Shown here: positions 1-10,563 of the stretch, one piece after another | Numbering within the stretch: the stretch's first letter is position 1 | Layout of the letters: every line of letters starts with the position of its first letter | Assembly (NCBI RefSeq): GCF_014267175.1 | Contig: NZ_JACMTR010000002.1 | Coordinates: 2,691,501 to 2,755,500, forward strand | Reading direction: 5' to 3' | DNA from: Pseudonocardia sp. C8 | Lineage (GTDB): Bacteria; Actinomycetota; Actinomycetes; Mycobacteriales; Pseudonocardiaceae | DNA: 64,000 nucleotides | The notes under the pieces: model-generated | The model's database searches: none | What the model was told of the DNA's origin: nothing | Seen by the model: only the letters and a program-made list of their open reading frames with translations | Position numbers and translations under genes: made by a program

Positions 1-2
1 CC

Positions 3-527
3 CCGGCACCGGCGCCCGCCCCGGCCCCGGCCCCGGGCGGTCCCGGCGCCCCGGACGGTGGCGCGCCCAGGCCTCCGGGGCCCGGCGACGGTGACCCGGG
101 CGCCGCGCGCTGTGCGACGTCCGCGCTGCGGGCCGGCGTCCGGAACGATCCCGGTGGCGGCGCCGCCGGCTCCCGGTACGTCACCGTCGTGCTGACGAAC
201 ACCGGCGACCGCCCGTGCGTCGTGCACGGATTCCCGGGTGTGTCCTATCTGGGCGGTGACGGCAAGCGGGTCGGGCCCGCGGCGGCGAGGTCCGGCGACC
301 CCGGCAAGCCGGTCCGGCTCGCCCCGCGGGGCGCGGCCGGCGCGACGCTGCGGATGGTGAACGTGGCGAACTACGACCCGAAGGTGTGCCGGCCGAAACC
401 GGTGACCCGGCTGCGCGTGGTCCCGCCGGGGCAGACGAAGGCGCTGACCGTCCCGTTCGAGGGCCGGGGATGCGCCGGCAACCCGCCGGGTGACCAGCTG
501 ACCGTCGAGGCGTTGCGGGCCCGCTGA
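3..527 (+). CDS. DUF4232 domain protein, 5' end cut by window edge
   Basis: The frame is open from the first complete codon, so the start lies upstream of the window. The visible part begins with a Pro/Ala/Gly-rich low-complexity stretch of about 36 residues, followed by a DUF4232-type domain: a first Cys in CATSALRAGV, the LTNTGDRPCVVHGFPGVSYL core, and a last Cys in GRGCAG near the C-terminus. DUF4232 proteins of actinomycetes are typically secreted or lipid-anchored; the signal or lipobox would be outside the window. Function is unknown. The next gene begins 63 nt downstream on the same strand but has its own ribosome site. Confidence 0.75.
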   Translation, partial: PAPAPAPAPAPGGPGAPDGGAPRPPGPGDGDPGAARCATSALRAGVRNDPGGGAAGSRYVTVVLTNTGDRPCVVHGFPGVSYLGGDGKRVGPAAARSGDPGKPVRLAPRGAAGATLRMVNVANYDPKVCRPKPVTRLRVVPPGQTKALTVPFEGRGCAGNPPGDQLTVEALRAR

Positions 528-590
528 GGCGGTTCGCCGCCCGGCGGCGTCGGGTATCTACCGTGGAACCGACCCCGTCGAGAGGACCGC

Positions 591-2372
591 ATGACCCGCT
601 CGCACCGTCCCCGTCCCGGCTCCCGCTCGGGCGGCCCGCCCCGCGGCGGCGGACCGCGCCGGCACGACGCACCGCCCCCGTCCGGCATCCGGGGTGACGG
701 CGACGAGCTCGGCTCCCGGCTGCACGGCCTGGACGGCGCGAGCTACGGCGCCTACAAGGGTCTCGCCGGGCACTGGGCGATGGACGGGTTCGAGCTGGAG
801 ATCCGCAAGGTCCAGTCGGACCCGTTCGCGCCGCCGTCGCGGCTGCGGGTGACGGTCCCGGCGGACACCGCGGGGCTGCCCGCCGAGCTGTACCGGACGC
901 CGGTCCGGGCCCGCGCGCTCGGCGGGTTCCTGCTCCGCGCGCTGCGGGACGCGCTGCGCGGCGGCCCGGTGCACGTCGACGCGGGCGGCCAGGAGGTCCT
1001 GGACCGCAGCGCGATCCGCATCGCCCGCGACGGCGACGCGGCCGGCACCGTGACCGTCGAGCTCGGCGCGCCGCTGCCCGGGCACGGCCGGCGCATCGCC
1101 GGGCACGCCGCTGCCCGGACGCTGGCCTCCGAGCTCCCCGACGCCGTGCACGCGGCGCTGACCTGGAAGCACGTCGACCAGGACGCCGCCACGGCGTTCG
1201 TCGAGACCGTCGAGGACTCCGCCGCCCTGCGCGAGGCGCTGCCCGGGCGCGGGCTCGTCGCGTTCGTCGCCGACGGAGCCGTGCTCCCGCGGGCGTCCGG
1301 TGTGGACGACCGCGTGCTGCGCGGCGGGGTGCCGTTCTCCTCGCCGCCGTCGCTGCGGGTGACGCTGCCGGTGCCGAACCGCGGCGAGGTGAGCGGGATG
1401 GGGGTGCCCGAGGGCGTCACGCTGATCGTCGGCGGCGGCTACCACGGCAAGTCCACGCTGCTGCGCGCCCTGGAGACCGGCGTCTACGACCACGTGCCCG
1501 GCGACGGCCGCGAGCTCGTCGTCGCCCGGCCCGGTGCGGTGTCGGTCCGGGCCGAGGACGAGCGCGCCGTGCAGCGGGTGGACGTCCGCGCGTTCGTGTC
1601 CGGGCTGCCGTCGGGAAAGCCGACCGAGGACTTCTCGACCGAGTCGGCGTCCGGCTCGACCTCGCAGGCGGCCTCGACGATCGAGGCGCTCGAGTCGGGC
1701 GCGGACGTGCTGCTCATCGACGAGGACACCTCGGCGACCAACGTCATGATCCGCGACGCCCGGATGCGCGAGCTGATCGAGGCCGAGCCGCTGGTGCCGT
1801 TCGTGGACCGGGTCCGGCCGCTGCACCGCGGGCACGGCGTGTCGACGGTGCTGGTGATGGGCGGGTCCGGTGACTACCTGGACCGCGCCGACACGGTGAT
1901 CCTGCTGCAGGACTACCGGGTCTCCGACGTCACCGCGCGGGCCCGCGAGATCGCCGGCGTCGCCCCGGAGGACGGCGACGCGGAGTTCCCCGCGTTCGGC
2001 CGCCGGGTGTTCGACCCGGACAGCGTCGACCCGGAGGTGCGCGGGCGCCGCAAGGTCACCGCCCGCGGGCGCGGCCGGCTGACCTTCGGCGGTGACGACG
2101 TCGACCTGTCCGCGGTGTCCCAGCTGGCCGACCCGTCGCAGACCACCGGGGTCGGGCTCGCGCTGGCCCACCTGGCGCTGGACGGTGTCACCCTCGCCGA
2201 GGCGCTCGACCGGCTCGACGCCGACGTCGCCCGCGGGGGTGCGGCCGCGATCGCGCACGGCTCGCTCGCCGACTTCGCCGTGCCGCGCCGGCACGAGGTC
2301 GCGGCGGCGCTGAACCGGCTGCGTTCCGCCCGGGTGACCGGGCACCGGCGGCCGGACCCCCCGGCCGGGTGA
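591..2372 (+). CDS. ABC-class ATPase domain protein (COG3044 / PF09818 type)
   Basis: A 593-residue predicted ATPase of the stand-alone ABC class. A basic Gly/Pro-rich tail of about 35 residues precedes the conserved domain. The P-loop reads GGGYHGKST at residues 281-289 (Lys287) and the Walker B region reads LLIDEDTSATN with Asp377-Glu378, both characteristic of this family, which lacks the transmembrane partners of ABC transporters. Its eukaryotic relative MRB1590 binds RNA; the bacterial role is unknown, so an RNA-related role here is only inference. ATG at 591 is chosen because GAGAGG lies 5-10 nt upstream. The reverse strand also carries a long open frame, which is a GC-bias shadow. Confidence 0.85.
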   Translation: MTRSHRPRPGSRSGGPPRGGGPRRHDAPPPSGIRGDGDELGSRLHGLDGASYGAYKGLAGHWAMDGFELEIRKVQSDPFAPPSRLRVTVPADTAGLPAELYRTPVRARALGGFLLRALRDALRGGPVHVDAGGQEVLDRSAIRIARDGDAAGTVTVELGAPLPGHGRRIAGHAAARTLASELPDAVHAALTWKHVDQDAATAFVETVEDSAALREALPGRGLVAFVADGAVLPRASGVDDRVLRGGVPFSSPPSLRVTLPVPNRGEVSGMGVPEGVTLIVGGGYHGKSTLLRALETGVYDHVPGDGRELVVARPGAVSVRAEDERAVQRVDVRAFVSGLPSGKPTEDFSTESASGSTSQAASTIEALESGADVLLIDEDTSATNVMIRDARMRELIEAEPLVPFVDRVRPLHRGHGVSTVLVMGGSGDYLDRADTVILLQDYRVSDVTARAREIAGVAPEDGDAEFPAFGRRVFDPDSVDPEVRGRRKVTARGRGRLTFGGDDVDLSAVSQLADPSQTTGVGLALAHLALDGVTLAEALDRLDADVARGGAAAIAHGSLADFAVPRRHEVAAALNRLRSARVTGHRRPDPPAG

Positions 2373-2463
2373 CGGCGGGAACCGGCGCGGGCCGCCCCGC
2401 CGACCCTCTCGCAGGTGGTGCGGGCGACCGCCCGTGCCGCGGACCGAGGACGGGAGTATCCGC

Positions 2464-3838
<1,375 letters not shown>

Positions 3839-3848
3839 GACGGGCCCG

Positions 3849-5030
3849 ATGCGCACACTCGACCAGCTCGTGGACGAGGGCCTCGCCGGCCGCACCGTGC
3901 TCGTCCGCTCCGACCTGAACGTTCCCCTCGACGGGGACCGGATCACCGACGACGGCCGCATCCGCGCCTCGGTGCCCACGATCGCCACGCTCACCGCCGC
4001 CGGCGCCCGGGTGATCGTGACCGCGCACCTGGGGCGGCCGGACGGCAAGCCGTCGCCGGAGTTCTCGCTCGAGCCCGTCGCGGCGCGGCTGGGCGAGCTG
4101 CTGGGCAGGCCGGTCCGGCTGGAGCAGCTCGGCGACGGGATCTCCGGGCACACCGACGGCGAGGTCGTCCTGCTGGACAACATCCGGTTCGACCCGCGCG
4201 AGACGGCCAAGGACGACGCGGAGCGGGCCGGGCTCGCGCGCGAGCTCGCCGCTCTGACCGGCGAGAACGGGGCGGTCGTCTCGGACGGGTTCGGCGTCGT
4301 CCACCGCAAGCAGGCCTCGGTCTACGACGTGGCCCACGACCTCCCCGCGTACGCCGGCCGGCTCGTCGCGGACGAGGTGGCGGTCCTGCGCCGGCTCACC
4401 GAGGACCCGGACCGGCCCTTCGTCGTCGTGCTCGGCGGGTCGAAGGTCTCGGACAAGCTCGGCGTCATCGAGGCCCTGCTGCCGAAGGTCGACTCGCTGC
4501 TCGTCGGCGGCGGCATGTGCTTCACGTTCCTGGCGGCCCAGGGCCACGACGTGGGCGCGTCCCTGCTGGAGACCGACCAGATCGCCACCTGCCGGACGCT
4601 GCTGGAGTCGGGGAAGATCGTCCTGCCGAGCGACGTCGTCGTCGCCGACGAGTTCGCCGCCCACGCCGCGATCCGGGTGGTGAGCGCCGACGCCGTCCCG
4701 GACGGCTGGATGGGCCTGGACATCGGGCCCGCCTCGGTGCGCGCGTTCGCGACCGTGATCTCGGGCGCCGCGTCGGTCTTCTGGAACGGCCCGATGGGGG
4801 TGTTCGAGATGGTGCCGTTCGCGGAGGGCACCCGCGGTGTCGCGCAGGCGATCGTCGGCTCGGACGCGTTCTCGGTCGTGGGCGGCGGCGACTCGGCGGC
4901 CGCGGTGCGGCTGCTCGGCCTGCCCGAGGACGGGTTCTCGCACATCTCGACCGGCGGCGGCGCGTCCCTGGAGTACCTGGAGGGAAAGCAGCTCCCGGGC
5001 CTGGCGGTGCTCGACGGCAGCAGGAGCTGA
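3849..5030 (+). CDS. pgk: phosphoglycerate kinase
   Basis: A 393-residue PGK that transfers phosphate from 1,3-bisphosphoglycerate to ADP. Recognisable blocks in order are [32 protein letters not shown] (the actinobacterial form), [36 protein letters not shown] and the C-terminal [13 protein letters not shown]. The gene starts 10 nt after gap and is surely cotranscribed with it. In most actinomycetes tpiA follows; here the next gene is convergent, so the pair is either a second gap-pgk copy or a rearranged operon. No rho-independent terminator is obvious in the 27 nt to the convergent neighbour. Confidence 0.95.
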   Translation: MRTLDQLVDEGLAGRTVLVRSDLNVPLDGDRITDDGRIRASVPTIATLTAAGARVIVTAHLGRPDGKPSPEFSLEPVAARLGELLGRPVRLEQLGDGISGHTDGEVVLLDNIRFDPRETAKDDAERAGLARELAALTGENGAVVSDGFGVVHRKQASVYDVAHDLPAYAGRLVADEVAVLRRLTEDPDRPFVVVLGGSKVSDKLGVIEALLPKVDSLLVGGGMCFTFLAAQGHDVGASLLETDQIATCRTLLESGKIVLPSDVVVADEFAAHAAIRVVSADAVPDGWMGLDIGPASVRAFATVISGAASVFWNGPMGVFEMVPFAEGTRGVAQAIVGSDAFSVVGGGDSAAAVRLLGLPEDGFSHISTGGGASLEYLEGKQLPGLAVLDGSRS

Positions 5031-5057
5031 GGTACACCGACGCCGGGGCGGCCCGCG

Positions 5058-5993
5058 TCAGCCGGTGAGCTGCTCCGCCAGCGCGATCAGGCGGTCGCGC
5101 AGCGGAGCGGCGCGCTCGGCGAACCCGGCCTGGGCGCGGGCGTAGTCGGCCCGGCCCTGCGGGGTCTCGATCCGCACCGGGGTGAAGCCGTACCCGGCGA
5201 GGTCGTACGGGCCGGCCCGCATGTCCAGCTCGCGCACGTCCGCGGCGAGCGCGAAGCAGTCCGCGACCAGCTCCGACGGCGCCGCCGGGGCGAGCTTGTA
5301 GGCCCACTTGTAGAGGTCCATCGTCGCGTGCAGGCAGCCCGGCTGCTCCAGCTCGGCCTGCGTCTCCCGGGTCGGGGTCAGGGCGTTGCGGGGCGCCGCG
5401 GCCTCGGTGAAGAACCGGTAGGCGTCGTAGTGCGAGCAGCTGATCCGCAGGGACTCGACGACCGCGTCGGTGCCCGCGCCGCCCAGCCGCAGCCCGACCG
5501 TGCCGCCGTGCCGCGGCCGGTCGGTGCGGTACACCATCGCCCACTCGTGCAGGCCGAAACACCCCAGCTGCGGGGCCCGGGACCGGGTCGCGGTGAGCAG
5601 CCGGTGGGCGAACGCGGCCGTGGTCCGCAGCCGCTGCGGGGCGACGGCCGGGTCGAACACGACACCGGACCCGGCACCGTCGCCGGTGCGCCGGTAGCCG
5701 GGCCGGTCCAGGAACGCCGCGGCCCCGTCCCCGGTGAGCACGACGCCGGGGCCCGGGTCCCAGCGCTCCAGCTGCGCGGGCCGGTGCGAGTAGTAGGTGA
5801 ACAGGAAGTCCCAGACCGGGTGCGGCTCGCCGCGGCGGCGCCGGTCGCGGTGCGGCGCGGTCCAGGCGGCGACCCGGTCCCGGTGCGCGGCGGCCCGCGC
5901 GCGCCAGGTCGCGGCGGCCAGGACGGTGGGGACGGCGGCCGGCGCACGGCTGTCGACCGGCGCGGGGCCGGAGCGGTCGGCGTCGGTGGTCAC
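5058..5993 (-). CDS. conserved actinobacterial protein, sometimes labelled 3-methyladenine DNA glycosylase
   Basis: A 311-residue soluble protein. The block HPVWDFLFTYYSHRP near residue 60 and the LGCFGLHEWAMVYR block belong to an actinobacterial family often auto-annotated as a DNA-3-methyladenine glycosylase; I see no helix-hairpin-helix or known glycosylase catalytic motif, so that label is doubtful. GTG 5993 is preferred over an ATG 22 codons upstream because a TACCGT box (reverse strand, 6001-6006) lies exactly 7 nt before it, the spacing of a leaderless transcript, and the upstream residues are a random Arg/Pro run. It is convergent with pgk. Confidence 0.6.
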   Translation of the reverse strand: MTTDADRSGPAPVDSRAPAAVPTVLAAATWRARAAAHRDRVAAWTAPHRDRRRRGEPHPVWDFLFTYYSHRPAQLERWDPGPGVVLTGDGAAAFLDRPGYRRTGDGAGSGVVFDPAVAPQRLRTTAAFAHRLLTATRSRAPQLGCFGLHEWAMVYRTDRPRHGGTVGLRLGGAGTDAVVESLRISCSHYDAYRFFTEAAAPRNALTPTRETQAELEQPGCLHATMDLYKWAYKLAPAAPSELVADCFALAADVRELDMRAGPYDLAGYGFTPVRIETPQGRADYARAQAGFAERAAPLRDRLIALAEQLTG

Positions 5994-6067
5994 GGCGCCG
6001 ACGGTACGACCGCGGCCCGGCCGACGCGGACCCGGCACCGGCCGCCGCCGGCTGCACATTTCGCGGA

Positions 6068-6129
6068 ACGCTCACCGAACCCGGCAACGCTCACCCGATC
6101 GCGTGAGCAGATCCGGGTTGCGTGAGCGT
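6068..6129. repeat. 62-nt imperfect palindrome between two genes
   Basis: The left arm (6068-6094) and right arm (6103-6129) are inverted copies matching at 21 of 27 positions: outer ACGCTCAC/GTGAGCGT, middle AACCCGG/CCGGGTT, inner GCTCAC/GTGAGC, with an 8-nt centre. It follows the 3' end of the CorC pair (reverse strand stop at 6186) and may serve as its terminator; there is no U-run, as is common in high-GC actinomycetes. Confidence 0.6.
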
Positions 6130-6185
6130 CCGGGGGACGTGTGCACCGCGCGACGTGCGCACCGCGCGGGGGCGCGACGTGCGGC

Positions 6186-7241
6186 TCAGGTCGGGGTGCC
6201 CGGCGCGTGCGTCGCGTCCCGCACGGTCCCGACGAACGCCTCCGTCACGTCCTCCATCGTCACCACCCCGACCGTGTCGCCGCGGCCGTCGACCGCCCGC
6301 GCCAGGTGCGCACGCGCCCCGCGCAGCGTCGCGAGGGCCTCGTCGAGCCGGGCGCTCACCGGCACCGCGGGCAGGCTGCGGATCCGCTGCGGCGGGATCG
6401 CGGCCGAGCCGGCGTCCGCGAGGTCGAGGACGTCCTTGACGTGCAGGTACCCGGTGATCCGGCCGTGCGGTCCGCGGATCGGGAACCGGGAGAACCCGGT
6501 CCGCTCGACGGCGTCGGTGAGGGCGTCCACGGTCGGGTCCGCGGGCAGGCAGACGAGGTCGTCCAGGCCGACCGCGACGTCGGCCACGGTCGACTCCGCC
6601 GAGGTCAGGGTGCGGGCGATCCGGGAGGATTCGTCGTCGTCGAGCAGGCCCTCGCGCCACGAGTCGTCGATCATCTCGGACAGCTCGCCGGAGGTGAACG
6701 CCGTCTCCAGCTCGTCCTTCGGCGTCACACCGAGCAGCCGCAGCGTCCCGTTCGCCATGTGGTTGAACCCGTCGACGAACGGCTTGGCGACCGTGGCCCA
6801 CACCAGGAACGGCGGCACCAGCAGGATCGCGGCGCGTTCCGGCCCGGCGATCGCGATGTTCTTCGGCACCATCTCGCCGAGGAGCATGTGCGCGACCACC
6901 ACGATCATCAGCGAGAGCGCGAACGCGATCGGGTAGGCCACCGCCTCCGGCACGCCGGCCGCGGCCAGCGGCGCGTCGATCAGGTGGGCCACCGCGGGCT
7001 CGCCGAGCCGGCCGAGCAGCAGCGAGGCGATCGTGATCCCGAGCTGCGACGCGGCGAGCATCCGGGACAGGTCGCGCGCGGCCGTCAGCACCCGGTGCGC
7101 GCCGGCCGATCCGGCGTCGGCCATCGCCTCCAGGCGGTCCTTGCGCGCCGAGATGAGCGCGAACTCGGCGCCGACGAAGAACGCGTTCACGCCGAGCAGC
7201 GCGACCGCGGCGAGCAGCGCCAGCACGTCCCCCGTGGTCAT
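6186..7241 (-). CDS. CNNM/CorC-family membrane protein (HlyC/CorC type), second of pair
   Basis: A 351-residue protein with an N-terminal CNNM/DUF21 membrane domain (helices in residues 5-25, about 60-85, 95-120 and 135-150; [21 protein letters not shown] and [11 protein letters not shown] are family signatures) followed by a CBS-domain pair (about 195-330, [19 protein letters not shown]). Family members are tied to Mg2+/Co2+ efflux or resistance. Unlike its neighbour, it lacks the C-terminal CorC_HlyC domain and ends soon after the second CBS. Its ATG overlaps the upstream stop by ATGA, so translation is coupled. Confidence 0.88.
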   Translation of the reverse strand: MTTGDVLALLAAVALLGVNAFFVGAEFALISARKDRLEAMADAGSAGAHRVLTAARDLSRMLAASQLGITIASLLLGRLGEPAVAHLIDAPLAAAGVPEAVAYPIAFALSLMIVVVAHMLLGEMVPKNIAIAGPERAAILLVPPFLVWATVAKPFVDGFNHMANGTLRLLGVTPKDELETAFTSGELSEMIDDSWREGLLDDDESSRIARTLTSAESTVADVAVGLDDLVCLPADPTVDALTDAVERTGFSRFPIRGPHGRITGYLHVKDVLDLADAGSAAIPPQRIRSLPAVPVSARLDEALATLRGARAHLARAVDGRGDTVGVVTMEDVTEAFVGTVRDATHAPGTPT

Positions 7242-8563
7242 GCCCGCACCCCCTGGTCGGCACCGCGGGCGAGCCGGATCTCGGCCACCCGGTTGCGGTC
7301 GCGGCGCAGCACGGTCAGCCGCCAGCCGTCCACGACCAGCTCGTCGCCGACGTCCGGGATCCGCCCCAGCTCGGCGATCACCAGCCCGGCCAGCGTCTCG
7401 TACTCGCCGCGCGGCATCCGGAACCCGGTGGCCTCGTCGACCTCGTCGGCCCGCATCAGCCCGGACAGCGCCCACACGCCGTCCCCGATCCGGCGGACCC
7501 GGTTCCGCTCGGCGAGGTCGTGCTCGTCGCGGACGTCGCCGACTATTTCCTCGATCAGGTCCTCCATGGTGACCAGGCCCGCGGTGCCGCCGTACTCGTC
7601 GACGACGACGGCGGTCTGCAGCCCGGCCGACCGCAGCCGGGTCATGAGCGCGTCCCCGTCCAGCGACGACGGGACCGTCTCCATCGGCCGCGTCAGCTCC
7701 CGCACCGGCGTCGACGCCCGCCGCGCCGCCGGCACGCCGAACGCCTGCTTGACGTGCACGAGGCCGAGCGGGGTGTCCGGGTCGCCGTCGACGACCGGGA
7801 AGCGGGAGAACCCGGACCGGCGGGCCAGCGCGACCAGGTCGGCCACCGTCTCGGCGGCGTCGATCGTCGCCACCCGCACCCGCGGCGTCATCAGGTCCTC
7901 GGCGACCCGGTCGGTGAACCGCAGCGACCGCTCCAGCAGCTCGGCGGTGCCGGCGTCGATGCTGCCGCTCTCGGCGCTGGCCCGGACCAGCGAGCTGAGC
8001 TCGCCGGGGGAGCGGGCCGAGCGGAGCTCCTCGGCCGGTTCGACGCCCAGACGGCGCACCAGGGCGTTCGCGGCCCCGTTCAGCCCGGTGATCAGCCAGC
8101 GGAACGCCGAGGCGAACCCGGCCTGCAGCCACACCACGGCCCGCGCGACCTCGAACGGGTGCGCGATGGCGAGGTTCTTCGGCACCAGCTCGCCGAACAC
8201 CATCGACAGCGCGGTCGCGACGACCAGGGACAGCGCGGTGGCCGTGCCGGACGCCCAGCCGCCGGGCAGCCCGGCCGCGTCCAGCAGCGGGCGGATGAGC
8301 TCGGCGATCGCCGGTTCGGCGATGTAGCCGGTCGCCAGCGTGGTCGCGGTGATGCCGAGCTGGCAGCCGGACAGCTGGAACGACAGCGTCCCGTGGGCGC
8401 GCTGGACGGACCGGGTGCGGCGGTCGTCGTTCCGGGCGACGGCGGCGTCGATCCGGCTGCGCTCCAGCGCCGTCAGGGAGAACTCGGAGGCCACCGAGAT
8501 CGCCGTGCCGAGGGTCAGCGCCGCCACCGCGATCAGGCCGAGCAGCGAGAGCAGGACGGTCAC
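7238..8563 (-). CDS. CNNM/CorC-family transporter with CorC_HlyC domain, first of pair
   Basis: A 441-residue protein with a full three-part layout: CNNM/DUF21 membrane domain (residues 1-190, with [17 protein letters not shown] and [11 protein letters not shown]), a CBS pair (about 205-335, [18 protein letters not shown]) and a C-terminal CorC_HlyC domain (350-435). Homologues are implicated in divalent cation export. Start is GTG 8563, preceded by GGGAG at a 7-nt distance; the frame remains open far upstream but without homology. The paired organisation with the shorter paralogue suggests a heteromeric membrane complex, an inference. Confidence 0.88.
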   Translation of the reverse strand: MTVLLSLLGLIAVAALTLGTAISVASEFSLTALERSRIDAAVARNDDRRTRSVQRAHGTLSFQLSGCQLGITATTLATGYIAEPAIAELIRPLLDAAGLPGGWASGTATALSLVVATALSMVFGELVPKNLAIAHPFEVARAVVWLQAGFASAFRWLITGLNGAANALVRRLGVEPAEELRSARSPGELSSLVRASAESGSIDAGTAELLERSLRFTDRVAEDLMTPRVRVATIDAAETVADLVALARRSGFSRFPVVDGDPDTPLGLVHVKQAFGVPAARRASTPVRELTRPMETVPSSLDGDALMTRLRSAGLQTAVVVDEYGGTAGLVTMEDLIEEIVGDVRDEHDLAERNRVRRIGDGVWALSGLMRADEVDEATGFRMPRGEYETLAGLVIAELGRIPDVGDELVVDGWRLTVLRRDRNRVAEIRLARGADQGVRA

Positions 8564-8688
8564 CGTGGAGCACTCCCGGATCGGTGCGGTACGGGTCGAA
8601 ACGGTGCGGTGACGATACGGCCCCGGTCCCGGCCCGCGCGCGTCGGAGCTGCGAGTGACATCACGAACTGCGAGCCCGGTCCGGGGGC

Positions 8689-8694
8689 TAGGTT
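8689..8694 (+). promoter_or_regulatory. -10 box TAGGTT upstream of coaA leader
   Basis: TAGGTT sits 8 nt before ATG 8703, a spacing expected when transcription begins at or next to the start codon. The same CTAGGTTGGAC string is found before serA on the reverse strand (40662-40672), suggesting one promoter class. Confidence 0.5.
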
Positions 8695-8702
8695 GGACTG
8701 CC

Positions 8703-8819
8703 ATGACGACGGCGACGACGCCCCCGGGCCGCGAGCCCCTGTCCGCCCGGCGGGCCCCGGTCACCGGGAACGGACCCGTGCCGGCCCTCGGGGGCGCGCC
8801 GGCCCCGGGGGCCTCGTGA
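8703..8819 (+). CDS. 38-aa leader ORF overlapping the coaA start
   Basis: ATG 8703 opens a 38-codon frame rich in Thr, Pro, Ala and Gly whose TGA (8817-8819) overlaps the coaA GTG (8816-8818) as GTGA. The upstream TAGGTT box lacks room for a ribosome-binding site before this ATG, so a leaderless message would begin here and coaA would be read by re-initiation. The peptide has no recognisable domain. An alternative is that it is an old, frameshifted N-terminus of coaA: both begin (M/V)TTA..TPP. Confidence 0.5.
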   Translation: MTTATTPPGREPLSARRAPVTGNGPVPALGGAPAPGAS

Positions 8820-9799
8820 CGACGGCGGCCTCGACCCCGCCCTACGGCGGCGGCCGCAAGCTGTCGAGCCTGGCCAGGGGCACCGCGTCCCCGTTCGTGG
8901 ACTTCGACCGGGTGTCGTGGGCGCAGCTGGCGTCGTCGACCCGGGTGCCGCTCTCGGCCGAGGAGCTGGAGCAGCTGCGCAGCTTCGGCGACTTCGTCGA
9001 CCTCGACGAGGTGCGCGAGGTGTACCTGCCGCTGTCCCGGCTGCTGAACCTGCACGTCGAGGAGGGTGCGCGGCTCTACCGCGCCTACCGCCGGTTCCTC
9101 GGCGCGGCCAACGCCCGGACCCCGTTCGTGATCGGGATTGCCGGGTCGGTGTCGGTGGGCAAGTCGACGACGGCCCGGCTGCTGCGGCTGCTGCTGGCCC
9201 GCTCGCCGGAACACCCGAACGTCCAGCTCGTCACCACCGACGGGTTCCTGTACCCGAACGCCGAGCTGCAGCGGCGCGGGCTGATGGAGCGCAAGGGGTT
9301 CCCCGAGTCCTACGACCGCCGCAAGCTGCTGCGGTTCGTCTCGGAGATCAAGGGCGGCCGGCCCGAGGTGACGGCGCCGGTGTACTCGCACCTGGTCTAC
9401 GACATCGTCCCGGACGAGCAGCTGGTGGTCCGCCGGCCGGACATCCTGATCATCGAGGGGCTGAACGTGCTGCAGCCCGCGGTGGCGGGCGCGCTGACGG
9501 TGTCGGACTTCATCGACTTCTCGGTCTACGTCGACGCCGCCACCGCGGACGTCCGGCGCTGGTACGTCGAGCGGTTCCTGCGGCTGCGGGAGACCGCGTT
9601 CCGGGACCCGCAGTCGTACTTCCGGCGGTTCGCCGAGCTGGACCACGACGCCGCCGTCGCCCGCGCGGAGTCGATCTGGGCGTCGATCAACGCGCCGAAC
9701 CTGGAGCAGAACATCCTGCCGACCCGGTCGCGGGCCAGCCTCGTGCTGACCAAGGGGGCCGACCACGACGTGACCCGGGTGCGGCTGCGCAAGCTCTAG
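8816..9799 (+). CDS. coaA: type I pantothenate kinase
   Basis: A 327-residue cytoplasmic kinase that makes 4'-phosphopantothenate, the first committed step to coenzyme A. P-loop GSVSVGKST with Lys116, the [19 protein letters not shown] block, [35 protein letters not shown] and the terminal VRLRKL all match the mycobacterial enzyme. The first 20 residues before [14 protein letters not shown] are extra. GTG 8816 is used because it lies in a GTGA overlap with the leader ORF. Family enzymes are feedback-inhibited by CoA. The gene is divergent from the CorC pair. Confidence 0.94.
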   Translation: MTTAASTPPYGGGRKLSSLARGTASPFVDFDRVSWAQLASSTRVPLSAEELEQLRSFGDFVDLDEVREVYLPLSRLLNLHVEEGARLYRAYRRFLGAANARTPFVIGIAGSVSVGKSTTARLLRLLLARSPEHPNVQLVTTDGFLYPNAELQRRGLMERKGFPESYDRRKLLRFVSEIKGGRPEVTAPVYSHLVYDIVPDEQLVVRRPDILIIEGLNVLQPAVAGALTVSDFIDFSVYVDAATADVRRWYVERFLRLRETAFRDPQSYFRRFAELDHDAAVARAESIWASINAPNLEQNILPTRSRASLVLTKGADHDVTRVRLRKL

Positions 9800-9847
9800 C
9801 AGCGCGCCGCCCGCACCACCGGTGGGAGGCTTTGGCACGATGGACGG

Positions 9848-10330
9848 ATGGGTGGCAACTCCGGTGGCAACGAGGGCGGCACGGCGGTGACCAGCAGGTT
9901 CGAGACGCCCGACGACGAGGTGGCCGCCCGCCTGCGGCTCGCCGTCGGCCGGCTCAACCGGCGGATCCGGATCGACGGCAGCGAGTCGCTGCCGCCCCTG
10001 CAGCTGTCCACCCTGGTCACCGTCGAGCAGCACGGGCCGCTGCGGCTCTCCGAGCTCGCCCGCCGCGAGGGGGTCACCGCGCCGACGATGTCGCGGGTGC
10101 TGTCCGCGCTGGACGACCAGGGGATGGTGCTGCGTGCCCCCGACCCCGGCGACGCCCGCGGTGTCCTCGTGTCCATCTCCGACGACGGCCGGGGCAAGCT
10201 GCGCGACATCCGCAGCCAGCGCACCGCGCTCATCTCCCGGCGACTCGACCGGCTCGACGCCGAGCAGCGCGCCGCGCTGGAGGCGGCACTGCCCGCGCTG
10301 GAGGCGTTGATCGTCCCCGAGGAGGACTGA
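9848..10330 (+). CDS. MarR-family transcriptional regulator
   Basis: A 160-residue winged-helix regulator: a Gly/Asn-rich start, helix alpha1 (ARLRLAVGRLNRRIR), the HTH block LRLSELARREGVTAPTMSRV at about 75-95, the wing ending DARGVLVSISDDG, and a C-terminal dimer helix. ATG 9848 is used; an in-frame GTG at 9887 is an alternative that would drop the Gly-rich residues. It lies 48 nt after coaA on the same strand. The ligand and targets are unknown. Confidence 0.85.
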   Translation: MGGNSGGNEGGTAVTSRFETPDDEVAARLRLAVGRLNRRIRIDGSESLPPLQLSTLVTVEQHGPLRLSELARREGVTAPTMSRVLSALDDQGMVLRAPDPGDARGVLVSISDDGRGKLRDIRSQRTALISRRLDRLDAEQRAALEAALPALEALIVPEED

Positions 10331-10401
10331 GCGCACCGGTTCCCGGCACCCGGGCGGACGGTCGCGGAGGCACACCCGGGTACGTGACGGACCGTCCGGC
10401 C

Positions 10402-10463
10402 CTGTCGATCTGCGCGGTCGCGCCCTGTGGAGGGCGGGTTCGTGCTGCTCGACGGGCGGAAAC
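10402..10463 (+). repeat. solitary degenerate copy of the 62-bp stem-loop repeat
   Basis: TCGATCTGCGCG (10405-10416) and CGTGCTGCTCGA (10441-10452) have the same spacing (34 nt from GATC to CGTGC) as in the arrays at 26762 and 58355, and GCGGAAACGTGC follows just after. The rest of the 233-nt gap between the MarR gene and the convergent DUF427 gene shows only GC-rich low complexity. Confidence 0.5.
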
Positions 10464-10563
10464 GTGCCGCCGGAGCCGTCGTCGTGGTGCCGCCGGGCAG
10501 GCCGGGTGCCGGGGGTGCGGTCGTGCGGCCGGGGTCCGTGCCCGAGCCGGGCCGGGCCGGGCG

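Noticed and set aside
8703..8818. Sequencing frameshift in coaA
   Set aside because: The leader has its own promoter-spaced ATG and a clean GTGA overlap; the enzyme is complete from GTG 8816, so a frameshift is not needed, though not excluded.
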